NCBI RefSeq assembly: GCF_003945595.2
Contig: NW_024104520.1
Location: 777,501 to 841,500, forward strand
Direction of reading: 5' to 3'
Origin: Pipra filicauda
Taxonomy: Eukaryota; Chordata; Aves; Passeriformes; Pipridae
Length of the DNA stretch: 64,000 nucleotides
The translations under genes and the position numbers were made by a program. The number at the start of each line of letters is the position of its first letter. The stretch's first letter is position 1. The notes beneath the pieces were generated by a model. It was not told the DNA's origin. It was given only the letters and a program-made list of their open reading frames with translations, and ran no database searches. This document shows positions 1-13,421 of the stretch, in pieces.

Positions 1-3000
1 ACAGAAATAAGGTGATCACTCTACTCATCTCAATTCCTAAGAAAACAAGGATTATGTGATTGATTTCTGCTTGTTTCCAACAATTTGTTCACAAATTGGC
101 AAATTTCAATTAAATTCAATGGAAGAGTAAAAACCTCAGGGCTACTCAGGTCTTAAAAATGTCTCGGAAATGTGAAAAAACTGTGATCTGAGTTGGACTC
201 ATCCACCTTTGAGACATAGATCCCTGGGAAAGACAGCTTCACCTGTTCTGCTGGGATGTACAGGCACCACAGCAGCAATAGCTGCAGCAGGACATGTCCC
301 TGAACCAGGGACAGAGATGTCCCTGAACCAGGGACATGTGGCCTGAGCCCTGGACGAGGCTTGGGAGAGGAGCAGGTGGTGGGAAGGCATGCACAGGGCC
401 ATGCACGGGTGTCACAGACTGCTGCAGCACAGGCACAAAGCAAAGTTGTTTTTTTAAGGGAGCATATTACACTTTGCCTTTAACTGCCTGAAAGCACTGG
501 CTTCAGGGTGGCCTTAGCTGTCTTTCCACAATTTTTTGTATCATAGAGATCGACTTCAGAGGAGAGCCCTTTGATTTGACCACCAAATGCAGGTCATTCC
601 TCATGTTGCCCTTTGATCAATGAATTCCTAGTTTGGGATATCACATTGCTCTTCTGACAGAAGAGGCATCAGAATAAATTGTTCAAATACCTTCTTGTGC
701 TGTAAACCACACCACAAACATCTTTTGAAAACCGGATCACAGAGCTGAGGAAAAGATTCCTTCAGCCACATGGTCTCTTGTCCAATTTCTTCAGTTCTCA
801 GTAACCTTTTTCACTTTTTACAGCCTCAGCTATTTCCTTTAACTACACTTGAGCTCCTACTGTTCTGCTTACAGCAGCCCACCTCTCTCCCCTCCTTCGC
901 CCTCCTGCCTTCTTTGAAGACCTTTTTGAGAGAAAACCACATCCTTACATTACTCTCATTGTTAGAGCCTCCACCAATGTTGCTGTTATTGTTCTTCACT
1001 ACTTTTTGATAAAGCAGTCAAGCACAGCTCTGAACCTAAACTGCTCTTCATATGTTCCCATCTGCAGGTGTGCAGACCATCCCAGTAAACTACATTTTAC
1101 ATATATTTGAACTGAGTTTCCGTTAACTACATCATATACACCTCAAAACTGTAAATTATTCCTTGCAATAAGTGCAAGCTGTCCATGAATTTGAAACTCA
1201 GTGCAGGTTTGTGGTCCTGTAAAAACAGTTTACTAAACAAACTGCTGGGCACCTCAGAGAAAAAAAAAAGATTATTCCTGTTTGTGCTGGTTACTGTGGG
1301 CTTAATTTTTTGGCTGATAATGCTAGATCTGTGTATTGTTGTACCATTCAGGGATTGACTTGGACTTGAGCTTATTAAAGCACTGGCACACGACTGGATT
1401 CTTGTTACACCACTGGCAGCATTTGCACTACCTCCAAATAGCATAGGGAAGTGATCACAAAATAGAGCTGGTGTCAGCTTTTGCAGACCGCATCTCTATC
1501 CTTCAGCTTGCCAATATTTTTAATTCTGTGACCCCAACTCTTCTTGCACTGTAGAATGTTTGGGTATATATTTGTTTTAGAGGAGTTGTCTTGCTATGAT
1601 CAAGCAGCACCTCTGTCGCATTCAATTGGATTTGCAGTTTGATCAACATTTGCTACATCAAGATGGATCTTTCTCATTGAGCTGGGACCCACTGGAGGCA
1701 CAAGATGCAGACCTGCTACTTAATGATCTGTGTCAGACATGCATTCAGCCTGTGAAAGGAAAATTTTCTTGCCAGGGTTGTATGGCATATGTGGTAAGAT
1801 CAACAGTGGAGGCCTTTGGACTGAAATAGATGGGAATCTTCTGTGCTGAACTGGCCAGATGGGGAGCAACAAGAAAGATGTGTTGCTCTTTTGACATCTA
1901 GTAGCTAGCAGCTTCTAATTCATTGTGTTGCTGATGGGTTCAAACCTAAAAATGTGGTCAGCATATCAGCAGGTGACACTTCAGGTCTTGTCCCAAACAA
2001 CCTTCAGAATATGAATGCAGAGTAATTCACAAGGGAGCTTTTTTCCTCAAGTATTTGGCATGGTCAACTGGAAGCATGGTCCTACAGGTTGGCTCCCTTG
2101 GTTAAGTTCCATTCCTCACGAAGAAGCAAAAATACGACTGCATTGTTGAACACAATGGATGCTTTACACCTCTAATTGGTGTAATGAGGCACGTGACAAT
2201 TGTATTTTCCACATCTCCTGCCTCTTAGTTGAGTCCAAATAGGTATGGCACCAGCTCCATGCCCTGATCCTCAGTTCACAGAGAAAAATGGAGCTCCTGC
2301 ACTGGCCTCTGTAAGTGACAGTCCTGCCTACCTAGCTGATGTTCTTAAGCAGTTACCAGATCCCTTCAGTTATACAGCCAGTGAATAAGAAGTAGTGACA
2401 GAAAGCCTATTTTTGCAGCCTTGAGTCTGACCCTGCTGGACCCTGATTCTGTCTCCTGCTTGCCCTCTGTGTCCTGCACAATATTTGTGAGGTCAAGGAT
2501 GAGCAGAACTCAGTCCACCACAGTCACTGCCTGATCCAGCTGTGGCTCCTTCACTCGCATCCCACTGGGAGCACCAAATCATGAGATGTGTGCAGGGATG
2601 CAAAGTCCCTCCCAGCTGCTTGCTGTCATGTAAAGCTATGCACACACTGGAGGCATACAATGAACTTGTCATTATTTTACTTCAAATTTTTTTTTTTTTT
2701 GCACTTCTTGCTGTGAATGCTGTATTATCCCAGCAAGCTTCTCTTGCAAATTCTGGTGCTCCAACCACACTCAGTGTCTTGCAGCCTGGTCCTGAAGCCA
2801 ACTGCACCCTGTTAAACCCAGGCCAAAGTGGCACGTGGTGTTGTGGTGAACCCACATCTTAGTGCCCCATCAACACAGGCACAAGCTGCCTGCTTCAGGG
2901 ACTAGTGACTTTAGTTCAGGCACCTCTGCCCATGTGGGCTACAGAAGTCCCTCAAAGGCCTGTCTTCTATGCCTCTCATCCTCAGCCAAGCCAAGCCAGG

Positions 3001-5530
3001 GAATGGTAAGAATTAGGCTAAGCCTTGTTGTCAGACGTGGTCCTGCCACAGCCCCTGAGACATCCACATGGCCTTGTGGACCCATCACTGCTACCCTGAA
3101 TATTGACACAGCTCCTCTCTTTTTTTTTCGTTGTACCTGCAAGTCCTCAGGGGCCCTGGCACAACTTTTTTTCTGCAGCCCAGGGATTTTTTTCAGGGGT
3201 TACATAATTACTTTTAGCACCACAGTTGCTTATGTACCTCCACACTGTACAGAAATGAACGTAAATTCCATTCACATTCACGCTGACTCTACCCACCTCC
3301 TGCTGCAGCTTTGTTCATTGCTCTTTTGAAGAGCACATGTGAGCTCCCAAGCTTTTGTCTCCTCCTTTTCCCATCCCGGGTGTCTTCTACCAGTTCCTGC
3401 AGACTCCAATAACATGATGTGGTTTGCTGCTGCTTCTGCATCTCACTCATTGTGCCTGGCACACTCAGAGCTTCTCATGTTCGTCACAGCACACACAGCT
3501 CAGCAGACTGATTTTGTGAAGTTAAAGGCAGGGTTTTTTCAAGCCACCCTGCCTCAGGTTTCAGTTTTCCCATTGTTTTGGTTCTTCTGTCATATGTACA
3601 ATATCAGGGCACTACCCTCCAGACATCTAAGCTCTTCTGCTTGGTGAATACTCTGTTAATTCTGGATCATTCAATAGCATCCCTGAGTGATTTGTCCCAG
3701 ATCTCAATCCGGACTTCTGCCTTGGATCTTTCTGAAAGCCATCTCTGTTTTCATCTGCTATTTGTACTCTCAGCTTAAAGCTGTATCAGTCATGTATGTA
3801 ATACGCAAAGCAGTGATATTCCTCCAGTCTCTGCTGTGCAGTTTCATTGGATTTAACTCCACCAGCATTGGCTGTCACCTGTTGCAAAGATTGACTATGC
3901 CAGAACTAGCTATTCTTGATGGGGTGTGGGGTGAAAGCAACTTCCCAACTAATTTTTTGCTAGGCAAGGCTCATTTTTTTCATCTGTAAATTAAAAGTTA
4001 AATTGTGACATACGTGAGAGTCAAAAGCATGTGTCAGCTATGAATGCAAGAGGGAAATACCTTCAGTAAAGGTGCCTCATTTTCTTTAAATGTCTCTGGA
4101 TATTCAGGGGAAAATAACAAAGCTATAGCCCTACACAATAGAGAGCCAAAAACTTGAGAATGCTCCAGAGCAAGGATAGTGCATCAGTTTTCTTGGCAGC
4201 CAGGTAGAAAGTTGTGAAAGACGTGGAGCAGAGTCAGATGCTCCTCTCCTTAACTTAACCTCCTTATGTCTTGTACTGCATTGTGAGCCTGGGTCTCTAT
4301 ATGAGTAACCCTGACTGCTCCCACTGCAGAAAAAAAATCTTTACCATCACCAAGGAGCAATTTGAGGAACATTGGTCATTTCTCTCCAGTATTTTATCAT
4401 GGAAGGGTAAAATTCTAAGGGTAAAACCCCCAGAGTTTCTCACCTCACAGCTACTCTCCTAGGTCAAAGTCCCTAAGGCTAAATTCTTGCTGAGATTGTG
4501 TTCAGCCTCTTTTCTTTACCGGTAGAGGAAACATTAATATTTTCAAGGTGATGACATTTCAATGAAACCTGTTGACTGGGGACTAAATCTTTATGTAAAA
4601 ATGTCCCTGTTGCATACATTGAGATCAGTCCATCCCAGAGTCCAGTAACTACAGGGGATGCAAGAGCATGGTCCAGAAAGAGGAACAGGGATAACTATGG
4701 AGAGACCTTCCCTCTGTTTTAGCCTCCCAGCATCCAGCATAACTCCCTCAGGAAGAATTAGATTTCTAAATCACTGGTGAATCAGATGCTAACTCAGCCT
4801 ATACCATGTTTTGTACAGTTAAAAAGGTCATTATGTTGATTACAAACTGCTAAAACAGTAGTCGTTAATGCATCGTTATATATTGTCCCTTCTCTTTCTG
4901 TCCCTTATGCTTACCTACTCCCTGTGACTTCAGTGAATTGAAATGCTGGAAAGCCCTAATCCCACAAAGTGTATTACAGATCCATTCAGAGCAAACTCCT
5001 CTGGTCAAACCTGTCAGCAGGAACATTTGACAGACCTGACAAACGCCAAAGTACTCACCAGCACAAAGATCTTTTATGACTGATCTGAAAGTACTTTAAA
5101 AAAGGGTCACTGCCATCTCCCCATATCCTGTGGGGGGCCAGCAGAGCCATGGCTCAGTGTCACCCAGCTGTGGAAGTGGGGCCAGGAACAGCCAGCGTGT
5201 CTGTGCAGTAGCATTTCATGCCTGCCATCCACCAATCAGCCATGGAGAGCAGGTCGGTCACACCAGCAGTCTGTTTGGAGTTGTGTATCTAAAACTTATT
5301 TGTGCAGCCTTACATAGGCCTGGTCCAGAGCCTGGTAAAACTTAAAAGCTTCCCATTAACCTGATCTAGCTTTGCCAAGCTCTGCACAATGCAGGAGAGA
5401 CTGAACAGCTAACATTCATTGTCAAAGCCACTGCTCTAATCACAAGCCAAGGCTGCAGCTCTGGTTTAGTTGATCAATAAGTCTATGACAGACCAGATAC
5501 CAGCACAAATTCTACATACTAGATAACAAT

Positions 5531-5554
5531 TTAAAATATATGTATATATTTTAA
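5531..5554. repeat. 24-bp AT palindrome
   Basis: The arms TTAAAATATA and TATATTTTAA are exact reverse complements separated by TGTA, so this could extrude as a small cruciform. No gene is nearby. It is most likely a chance product of AT-rich sequence. Confidence 0.6.
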
Positions 5555-8500
5555 TGCCCAAGATTCATTAAAAGTTCTAAACCAGTCTCTTAGGGAATCC
5601 CGCTTCACAGTGATAGATAAATGCAAGAGTTAAGGTAATAGCCAGAAAGTCACTTAGCATTTTACATATTAAAAACCCCATAATTTTCTGGGAAAGAGAA
5701 AATTCAGCAGTGCTTATGTGTTGCAAGCGGTTTGGCATATAAGACACTTAAGTCTCCATCCAGTTGCTTCTACATATTTAATTCATATACCAAGTTGAGG
5801 AGTATCAGCTTTGGGTCTCTCCCCTCACACTCTGAGACTGGCTGTGCGTCTTCGGCCACCACAGTCGTGCCTGTGGCTAGCAGATACAGCCACATCCTGG
5901 GCAGCTAACATCTGGTTTTCAAAGCAAAGCCAGCACTTGAAAATCTCACCCTTTTGTGGTACCTGAACAGCGATGGAGCATTTTGGGAAGGCAACCCAGG
6001 CAGTGAGAGGAGACTCCCAGGTCTTGGCATGAGAGCTGCCCCAGGAACTTGCATCCTCCAAGGCAGAGCTGAGAGCTGCTGGGGTGCCTGTGGGAGCCAG
6101 TACCCGCTGGAGACTTCTTAGAAACGCTGCCAAAGCGGGTGAGTGAGCACTTCACACTGAGCAAAGACATCAATCATCATTTCCTTCCTCTTTTCCAGAG
6201 ACAGAAACAACCACCACCAGGCCCATGCCCTGCTGCTCCACCCCTGCATGAACATACCCAAGGTGAGAGAAGCAATGACAGAAACCCAGCCTTGTGTAAG
6301 GTGGTTGTGAAAGACCTGAGACAGATATGTCACTCATTCACTTCTTCATAACCAGAAAGGCAACAACAACTATTATTTTGTTAGCTGTTAACTGATTCAC
6401 AGCTCATGCAAGGCTGGAGGCAGCTCCCCATGCTCAGGAAGGGATGCACACAGGATTTAGCTTGGTGCTTTGAGACCTCAAAATGCAGCAGCTGGAGTCC
6501 TGCAACATGCTATCAGCACAACAGAGCCTGGATAATGACTTGGAGACTGACACTGATTTTAGAAATGGCACACAAAATAAATCTGTTACTGCAAAGGCAC
6601 CTGCAAGTGACAGAAGTCTGACTGTGGCAGGGCCAGCTCTGTTTGCAGAGTAGGGCAATTGCCTATGATGCAGGTAAAGAGGAGCCCTAAGCAGCATCTC
6701 TTCTACCCCGCTGAAAATGTAGGGCTGCCTGGTAGTGATGCTCTTCTGCCTCCTAGGTAACAGCAGCTGTGTTGTTGCACCATGATGGAGCAAGAGGTCC
6801 AGGACAGGGGAAAGGCCCCCACAGCAGTAATTAAGCAGTTATACAATATAAACATCTACATATGCAAAAAGGTTGTTCTGTCCTCAATTTTGTTTTCAAT
6901 AGCTGGCTGCTCAGAGCACAAGGTGAAGGGCACACAGGTCAGCTAGGACAGGTACACACTGAACTTTTGCAATGATGACAGTGAAGGAAATCTCTGAGAC
7001 ATAAAATATGTTTTCTCACATCCAGAGACAAAAATTCATTACTGTCATTTCAGAGCAAGGAAGTTTGGCTTGTTTCAGAGGCTGAACTGACTTACTAATT
7101 GAGTCAAGGTAGTTAACTTGCTCACTAAGGCAAGAGCAGACAAGCATTCTGATGTTCTGAAATGAAGCTTTTTATTCTTTGTATATTAACCTGAGCCATG
7201 TGCAGCAGAAACGTTAGGAGAAAGTGTTAGAAAGACATGAATCGCTCCATTTATTAGAAATTATTTTAGTGGCTGCATTCACTTAAATGCCATAGTAACA
7301 CAGAAAAAGGCTGAGAAGTCAGTGTTAATATTTCTTTTTCCTTCATGTCTGATCCCTGTGGTGACTTCTTTTATAATGGAGCCACATATAGCGTCCTTTA
7401 AACACATTTTCTTTATCAACACAAGCATCAGGTAGTATGTATTCATACACCTCAGGAATCGCAGAGTACTCACAAAAATTGCACAGATATTTGCGAACTG
7501 TTGATTGCAAATATCAGGCAAAACAGTATCAGTTATATTTAACAGGCTTGAATAATGTTCCATATGAAAAACTGGAGGGCAAGATGGAAGATCTGAAACA
7601 TATTATTATTATTTAATCTTATAAAATATTGATATTGTACACTGCATATCAATAAGTTTAAAAAGCCTGGGAAATCTCCATTTAAAATAATGCAACTTGT
7701 ACTCCCCCCATTTTACAAATTACTGAAGGAAAATCCTTTTTTTTCCTGCTATAAAAATATTTTCTAATTTTAATCACAACAACATATATATTCAACTTTT
7801 TATCTGACTTGCAGAATTCATTAAAGTGATCCAAAAATACTTTTGCTGTCAAAATGAGAAGTCAGACAGTGATGAAAATAAATAACAATGCTATTTCTTC
7901 TCTCATTTTAAGTCCCAAGTGTTCTCTGTTTTTTTTTTAAACTTTTAACCTAGCAAGTAAAAATAAGATTAGCAACAGAGTAACGAACTGAAAGGGATTG
8001 ATTTGAGAAAAAAGAAGGAGAATATCTGGGCAAGGTCTCTTCCCTCAGCTGAAAGCTTGACCCAACTGAGGCAAGGCTGCACATTGTTTTGCTGTTTTTC
8101 AGAGCAAAAGAAGTAGAACTTTCACATGTGTCATTTGAATGTATTTTGAATTCCAGAGCTGGATTTTAACCCCTAAGAGATACCCAAGGACACTGTTGCC
8201 CAGGTAAACATAAGCAAAACTACCCTGGTAGGGTTTCACAGGAGACCTCAGCAATCCCTCATTGTTCCACCACAGGCAACATGGATGCAATTGTGCAAGC
8301 CCCACACCCCAATAAGCATTTGGCCAAATTTTCATCTGAATTCTGGTGTGTCCAGATTTCAGCCTCTGTATTGGGGCTGTCACACTTCTTGGGCACATCA
8401 GTCGTACAGCTGCATAATTACAGGCACTAAAATATATGTGCTTTACAGTTGGTTCCCCGCGAAAATTGCGGTTTAGCTTTGAGAGTTTGAAAATAACCAG

Positions 8501-9706
8501 GCTATGAAAATCTGAACCGTTTTTTTCACAGAGCACCTAACCAAAATCCCACTGTTACTTTATACTCTTTCCAATTTGATTTTAAATATCAGCTGGCTTT
8601 CAGTGGTCTCACACCTTGTGCTGCCTCTAGGCACAATCAAGAGTGTATCAAGCCATCCTAAATTCCCTGTGCATCCTGTATCATCAGCTCAAGCGACTCA
8701 ATGAAGCCTCTCCACTCTGTTACACTAAACTGCAGCAAACACTGAATTCTTAATTTTGTAGCTTTGTGAAGCTTGTTATGGTGTGATTTTGGAACACACC
8801 TTTATCTGGCTTTGTCTGAGACAGCAAGTCTCTGGAGCCTTCTGGTCCCTGAATCTGGCACCCCGTGGCAGATACCACAACAGAGCATTCTGGCCTAGCG
8901 GTTACTGCTCTTCAGCACATAAAAACATGAACTGTTGTAAACAAACCTTAACTCCTGAAATAAAAAAAAAAAAAGACCATTGAATAGAGCATGCTGGAAA
9001 AATATGTCTCAAAAAAAGCTGAAACCAGGTATTAAATCCGTTAGTGGAGTGGGGAACATAACAAAAATGTCCCCAGTAGTAACAGGCTTGAAGAGTTGCA
9101 ACATGACATTTTGCATGCAATCTTTAATGTTCGAACAGTAACAATGAATACTTTCAAATTAGGGTTATAAAACCCAGGACTTTCAGTGAAGAGGCACTGC
9201 AAAAGTTGAGATATAGAAACATATTTCTCCCAAAAGCCAACAGGTTTTTAACCAAGGACCGCAAATACTCAGTCACTTGCGTAACTCCACATAAGTTCAA
9301 TGGCATTCAAATTCTTTTACAAATATGTCAGTTTTAGTGTTTCCCAGGCAAAGGATTTGCAATCAACACCTGAAGAGAAAGAGAAGTAGGAAAGAGAATA
9401 GTTCAGGAAAGACGGGTGGTGGTGGGAGTCCTTGTCTTGTGTGCACAGGTGCAGAAGCTTGAAAAGATTTAAAATTTATATAAAAACCTCACAAGAGACC
9501 AGTATATTTTTATGACCAGAAGCCTCCCTTATAATCAAGTTGATAAGTGGTAAATATTCAACAGTCTAGGAGCTGGTGGGACAACGACATCAGGTGTGGT
9601 CCTGTGCACCACTGGTATTCAAGGTGCCGGCAATGTAAATACTTGCTCATCTGCATCACAGGTGAGATAATCCTACTGTGCTATGTGCCATCTTTTATGG
9701 CACCAT

Positions 9707-9778
9707 GCTATAAGCCCCTCAAAGGTCAGTGCTATAAGCCCCTCAAAGGTCAGTTCTATAAGCTCCTCAAAGGTCAGT
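9707..9778. repeat. Three-copy 24-bp tandem repeat
   Basis: Three head-to-tail 24-bp units occupy 9707-9730, 9731-9754 and 9755-9778. Units 1 and 2 are identical and unit 3 differs at two bases. Each contains a TATAAG box and the core CCTCAAAGGTCAG; the AGGTCA half-site resembles a nuclear-receptor half-site. Because 24 is a multiple of three, both strands stay open and give an 8-residue peptide repeat, which I regard as incidental. It lies about 1.5 kb downstream of the RHOH stop codon. Confidence 0.85.
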
Positions 9779-11258
9779 GAACTAGTTGAAGGACAGGGAA
9801 AGGGACAAAGGAAATCTTGCTGTACACTAAGAAATCCCCCAGAGGATTTCCTCTGTGGGCAGCAGAAACCTTGGGATGAGACAGATCTGCAAGCCCTGAG
9901 AGATGGTGCAGGGCAGAGGGGACAGATAATCTGAGGGGGAGGGGAGTGCCACAAATCACAAGGAATGCACAGCAATGTGTGTGCAGCCCACTCCATCTTC
10001 TAGCAGAGTTCTCTAACATACCTGGAGTTTCCACCTGCTTAGCCTGACTTTCTGTGCAGGAGGGTAACTTGGCCCTGAGTAGGTACGTCAGGATTTGACT
10101 CTTAGAATTGACAAGCTCCCCAGGATGCAAAGCCTGTTTCAGTCTTCCTTTGATACAGCCCAGGCAGTTAAACTTAGTATGCAAACTCAAAAAAATATAT
10201 TGTTTAGCCATTCTAAATACACAAATTCAACATTGCCATGTACTTAATTTTTTACTAATGTAAGTGACTGGTTTCGCTAAACTCACTGTGTCGAAAAAAA
10301 GTGTACTAAAAATACGTGAAAATTTTAGTGCTCATGAAAAAATAGCTTTCATCCCTGGAGACTAAAATCTTTTGTGTCCAGAATTACAGCAGGCACAACA
10401 GAAGTGATGGTAGGTAGCACAGATTCATCTCTGCTACCCCAACCATATGTCTAAACCAGCCCTGACTGCAAGCCCTTCTGGGATTGTAACCCGGTGAAGT
10501 CTAGGAAGAATCAGATTAGTTTCCCATGTTTGACCACATTGCTGAGGAACAAGATGAATGTAACAAAATAAACCTCACAAAGCTGTCCGGCAGCTGTCAA
10601 ATGCCACTAAGTTTTGATCATTCCTGTACTGGATTTGATGACTGTTATGCAATGACTTGGGCATGTCTAAGAAGTGCTAGGCTTCCCTGCAGGCCATTTT
10701 TGACATGGATAGGACAATTTGCTTCTGTGGTTAGCTAAAGGGAAAACCTCCAAAATACGAAAACAAACTTTCAGGATTTTACAACAATGTATACAAGAGT
10801 CCTTTAAATAGAATACACAGTGGTCAGATTTTATATACGAAGTTCTTAAAGAAAAAAATCCACATGGACAGAGGTAGGGATTGATCCAGGTAGAAGTTCA
10901 TCATTAAATAAATGCAGATGCAGACAAACCATCAACTGAGGAACATCAACAGAAACAACAAAATCGGCACAGCTGTTATCTGCAGATCTCCAGGCTAGGC
11001 CTGCTCCAGTCCAGGCTAGCAAAGTCCAAACACAGGCTTGGGAATAAGGGCAGGTACTTGCACCTTTTGTTTTTCAAGGTAGTGCCCATGTGTGTTTGGG
11101 GGGAGAGAATCAGATAGAGAGCACATCTGTCTCATGAGGCACCTGCGCTGTGGTCCTGCCAAGAGCCCTCCTTTGATTCACCTCCCATTCTCTCTGCTGC
11201 AGTATCTTTGTGTGAAAACAGAAAGAACGAACATGAGCAAAACCACCGCTGAGAGTCC

Positions 11259-11834
11259 TCAAAAGATTTTGCACTCGTTAATGGAGAAGAGCTTCCGCCT
11301 GTTCCGCCTTTTGTCTTGATTGACTGCTGTCCTCACAGCATACTCAAACACCTGCTGCACCCCTCGGTTGCTGAGGGCAGAGCACTCCAAATAGCCTTTG
11401 GCTCGCACATCCTGGGCGAGCCGCTTCCCATCTATCGGGCTGATGCAGGAGGAACGGTACGGACCCGTGTCACGCTGGTCAGTCTGAGTGGCCACCACCA
11501 AAACGGGGATGCGGGGCAAATGGCTGCGGATCTCGCCGATCCATTTGTTCCTCAGGTTCAGAAAGGAACTGTGGTTTGCCACCGAGTAGCACATTAATAC
11601 CACATCTGCCTGTTGGTATGAAAGGGGGCGAATGCCTTTGAAGGCATCACTGCCAGATGTGTCCCAAAGGCCTAAGCTAATCTGCACACCATCCATGAAG
11701 ACATCCACTCCAGTATTTTCATATACGGTGGGTCTGTAGTCATCTGGAAACATCTCAGAGGTGAAACGTACCAAAAGAGATGTTTTCCCAACCGCAGAGT
11801 CTCCCACCAGGACACATTTGACTGAATCCAGCAT
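11259..11834 (-). CDS. RHOH: RHOH, GTPase-deficient haematopoietic Rho-family protein (single coding exon)
   Basis: The frame encodes 191 residues, the exact length of human RHOH, from an ATG at 11832-11834 in a good context (AATAAAATGC, A at -3). Visible elements: P-loop GDSAVGKT (residues 11-18); switch I with Y38; DTSG in place of the usual DTAG (58-61); TQTD (116-119) where most GTPases have NKxD; the G5 box CSALS (151-155); a basic tail; and the prenylation box CKIF (188-191). The ITAM-like tyrosines Y73 and Y83 are present. Family knowledge: RHOH does not hydrolyse GTP, is controlled by expression level and phosphorylation, and recruits ZAP70 and LCK in T-cell receptor signalling at the inner plasma membrane. 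S13 matches the family; residue 62 is Ser where I recall Asn in human. The frame stays open 38 codons upstream, but the family starts at this Met and splice-acceptor-like sites lie in that extension. N4BP2 is upstream on the same strand, as in human. Confidence 0.97.
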   Translation of the reverse strand: MLDSVKCVLVGDSAVGKTSLLVRFTSEMFPDDYRPTVYENTGVDVFMDGVQISLGLWDTSGSDAFKGIRPLSYQQADVVLMCYSVANHSSFLNLRNKWIGEIRSHLPRIPVLVVATQTDQRDTGPYRSSCISPIDGKRLAQDVRAKGYLECSALSNRGVQQVFEYAVRTAVNQDKRRNRRKLFSINECKIF

Positions 11835-11950
11835 TTTATTAACGTCCAAGGCCAAGAGCGCCGTCTCCGTGCAGCAGGAGTGGGATGGAGAGATGCAGTG
11901 GTCTGAGAGGCTTTCTAGATAATTTCCATTTAGTGAGAAACCATCCAAAT
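11835..11950 (-). other. RHOH: RHOH 5' UTR next to the coding exon, with candidate splice acceptors
   Basis: Immediately upstream of the ATG, the minus strand has several pyrimidine-rich stretches ending in AG: one after TTATCTAG, one after CCTCTCAG, and one after a long C/T run ending GCACGGAG. Human RHOH has non-coding 5' exons spliced to a single coding exon, so one of these is probably the acceptor. I cannot choose between them from sequence alone. Confidence 0.4.
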
Positions 11951-13362
11951 CTTTTTACTTCTTATGACTTGATTCTGCCACTTGAGACTAAAATCCCCTT
12001 TTGTCCCACATGGCTCTGTGGTGCTGTCGGTTTTAAATCTTCGGTGAGTCAAACGACGTTTCTGGAACGGTAAAAATAAAATGTAACATTTATAACCCAC
12101 AGTGAACAAACCATTCCTCAGCAACATAAAGGTGCTTGGACATGTCTTTGGACAGCCATGAGGAGTACCCGACTGAGGGTGATGAACTTTGTCATTCCCT
12201 CCCAGTCGGCTCTGTGTAAAACAGCCATTCACATAAATAACCTTCTTGCTGCTCCACAGGGGCTATCAGTCTTACCACCATTGCCATTTTCCAATGACAC
12301 CAACTATTTTTTTCCCTCCAATTGTCTAAAAAGTAATAAAATTAATTTAACTTTGGTTTAACTGCTACTAACCTGCTTTAAGTGAGACATTTCCTGCCTC
12401 TGACTTTCAAAAACACTGACAGAATCCTGAATCTTTAAGTGATCAGTTCAGATTCTCTTGAAAATGTACCCATGCTCTCCAGGGGTAGTCAGGAGAAAAA
12501 AAGCCCTTCACTAACCAATTCGACTGTTTAAGCAATCCTATATGGAACAGTAACACAGAACCACTTGTGATAATGAGGAAGCAAAGACTTCAGGTGTGAA
12601 TCTCAAGCGACATGAACCTTAACAATTTTCAAAAGCAATAAAGGATTCACAGCAAAAGTACATTAAAAATTAATTTTTTTCTTACAAATCACTTTCAACA
12701 AGTAAGAAGCACAAGTCGTATGAAGTCCCACTACCTATACTTTCCCCAATTAAACCATTTTATTTGAAGGGGACTCAACTGCCCTGACATTTACTTTCTT
12801 GTAAAACTGAACTAAGAGTACCTCTTCAGAGTATGTAATTGCTTTTGAGCTCCTGCCAGCATTCAGTCAAATTTTCCTATTTTGAAAGTGTTTGCCTCTT
12901 CCCCAGTAGCTGTGTGCAAGATTCACTGCTCACACAGGGCAACACACAAGATGCTCCGAAAATCACTAGCGGCAAAACTGAAGGCAAATTAGTTCTGCTC
13001 AACAAAAGTAATTTTAAAAAGTATCACTGCATAATTTCAAAATGTCATGTGTATGTTACATAAATAATATATTTCTGTTTCCTTCATATATGAAGGGAGT
13101 CATCACAGCAGAAGGTTATTTGCACAGAAATTAATGGTCACTGTATGTTACTTGAACACTCTCCAATTTCAGTACCCGAACGCCACCGCCCCCACCCCTC
13201 ACACACATTCCTAGTACACACAAAGCTTTGGTTTACTCCACAAAGGGGAAAAACAAAGGAAAAGGAAAGTGCTAAATGAGCTTAGAGAGAACACTTTAGA
13301 GTCGCTGACAACGGCTATTACCAACTCATCTGCTTTCATTTTGCAGCGAGGCAGCGCCCTAC

Positions 13363-13421
13363 CTCCTCTCGCGTTGCTGGCATACCTGCACCTCTCCCCC
13401 GCGATGCACCGGCTGAAAGAT
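13363..13421 (-). other. RHOH: Candidate RHOH non-coding first exon
   Basis: This is inferred. Transcription starting about 26-30 bases past the minus-strand TATA box would begin near 13417-13421. Two donor-like sites follow: CAG|GTATGC (exon end 13386) and GAG|GTAGGG (exon end 13363). Either could splice to the coding exon near 11.9 kb. Its length (35-59 bases) is short but acceptable for a leader exon. Confidence 0.35.

Larger units (their letters stand above)
1..11258. other. Gene-free left flank, including probable RHOH 3' UTR
   Basis: I see no convincing exon in this stretch. Open frames are short, mostly lack a good start context and resemble no family I know. The part next to the RHOH stop codon is probably its 3' UTR. 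I could not fix the poly(A) site: no minus-strand AATAAA lies close by, the nearest variant (ATTAAA) is near 9122-9127, and an AATAAA is near 7166-7171. Small structures inside are listed separately: a 24-bp tandem repeat at 9707 and a palindrome at 5531. In human the next gene in this direction is CHRNA9, but I see no nicotinic-receptor exon here. Confidence 0.6.

Noticed and set aside
2542..3329. Consecutive plus-strand frames of 106 and 155 codons
   Set aside because: The sequences look like random translation (many Ser, Pro, Cys, plus homopolymer Phe from T runs) with no recognisable domain.
5825..6133. 102-codon minus-strand frame with CWLCFENQ
   Set aside because: It begins at TTG rather than ATG, no family is recognised, and other frames of similar length overlap it.
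1..11258. Search for CHRNA9, the next human gene in this direction
   Set aside because: No frame shows nicotinic-receptor signatures such as the Cys-loop or transmembrane segments, so the gene, if present, lies beyond the left edge.
11835..11948. N-terminal 38-residue extension of RHOH
   Set aside because: Human RHOH starts at the internal Met and is exactly 191 residues. The extension holds splice-acceptor-like sites and shows no resemblance to a known domain.
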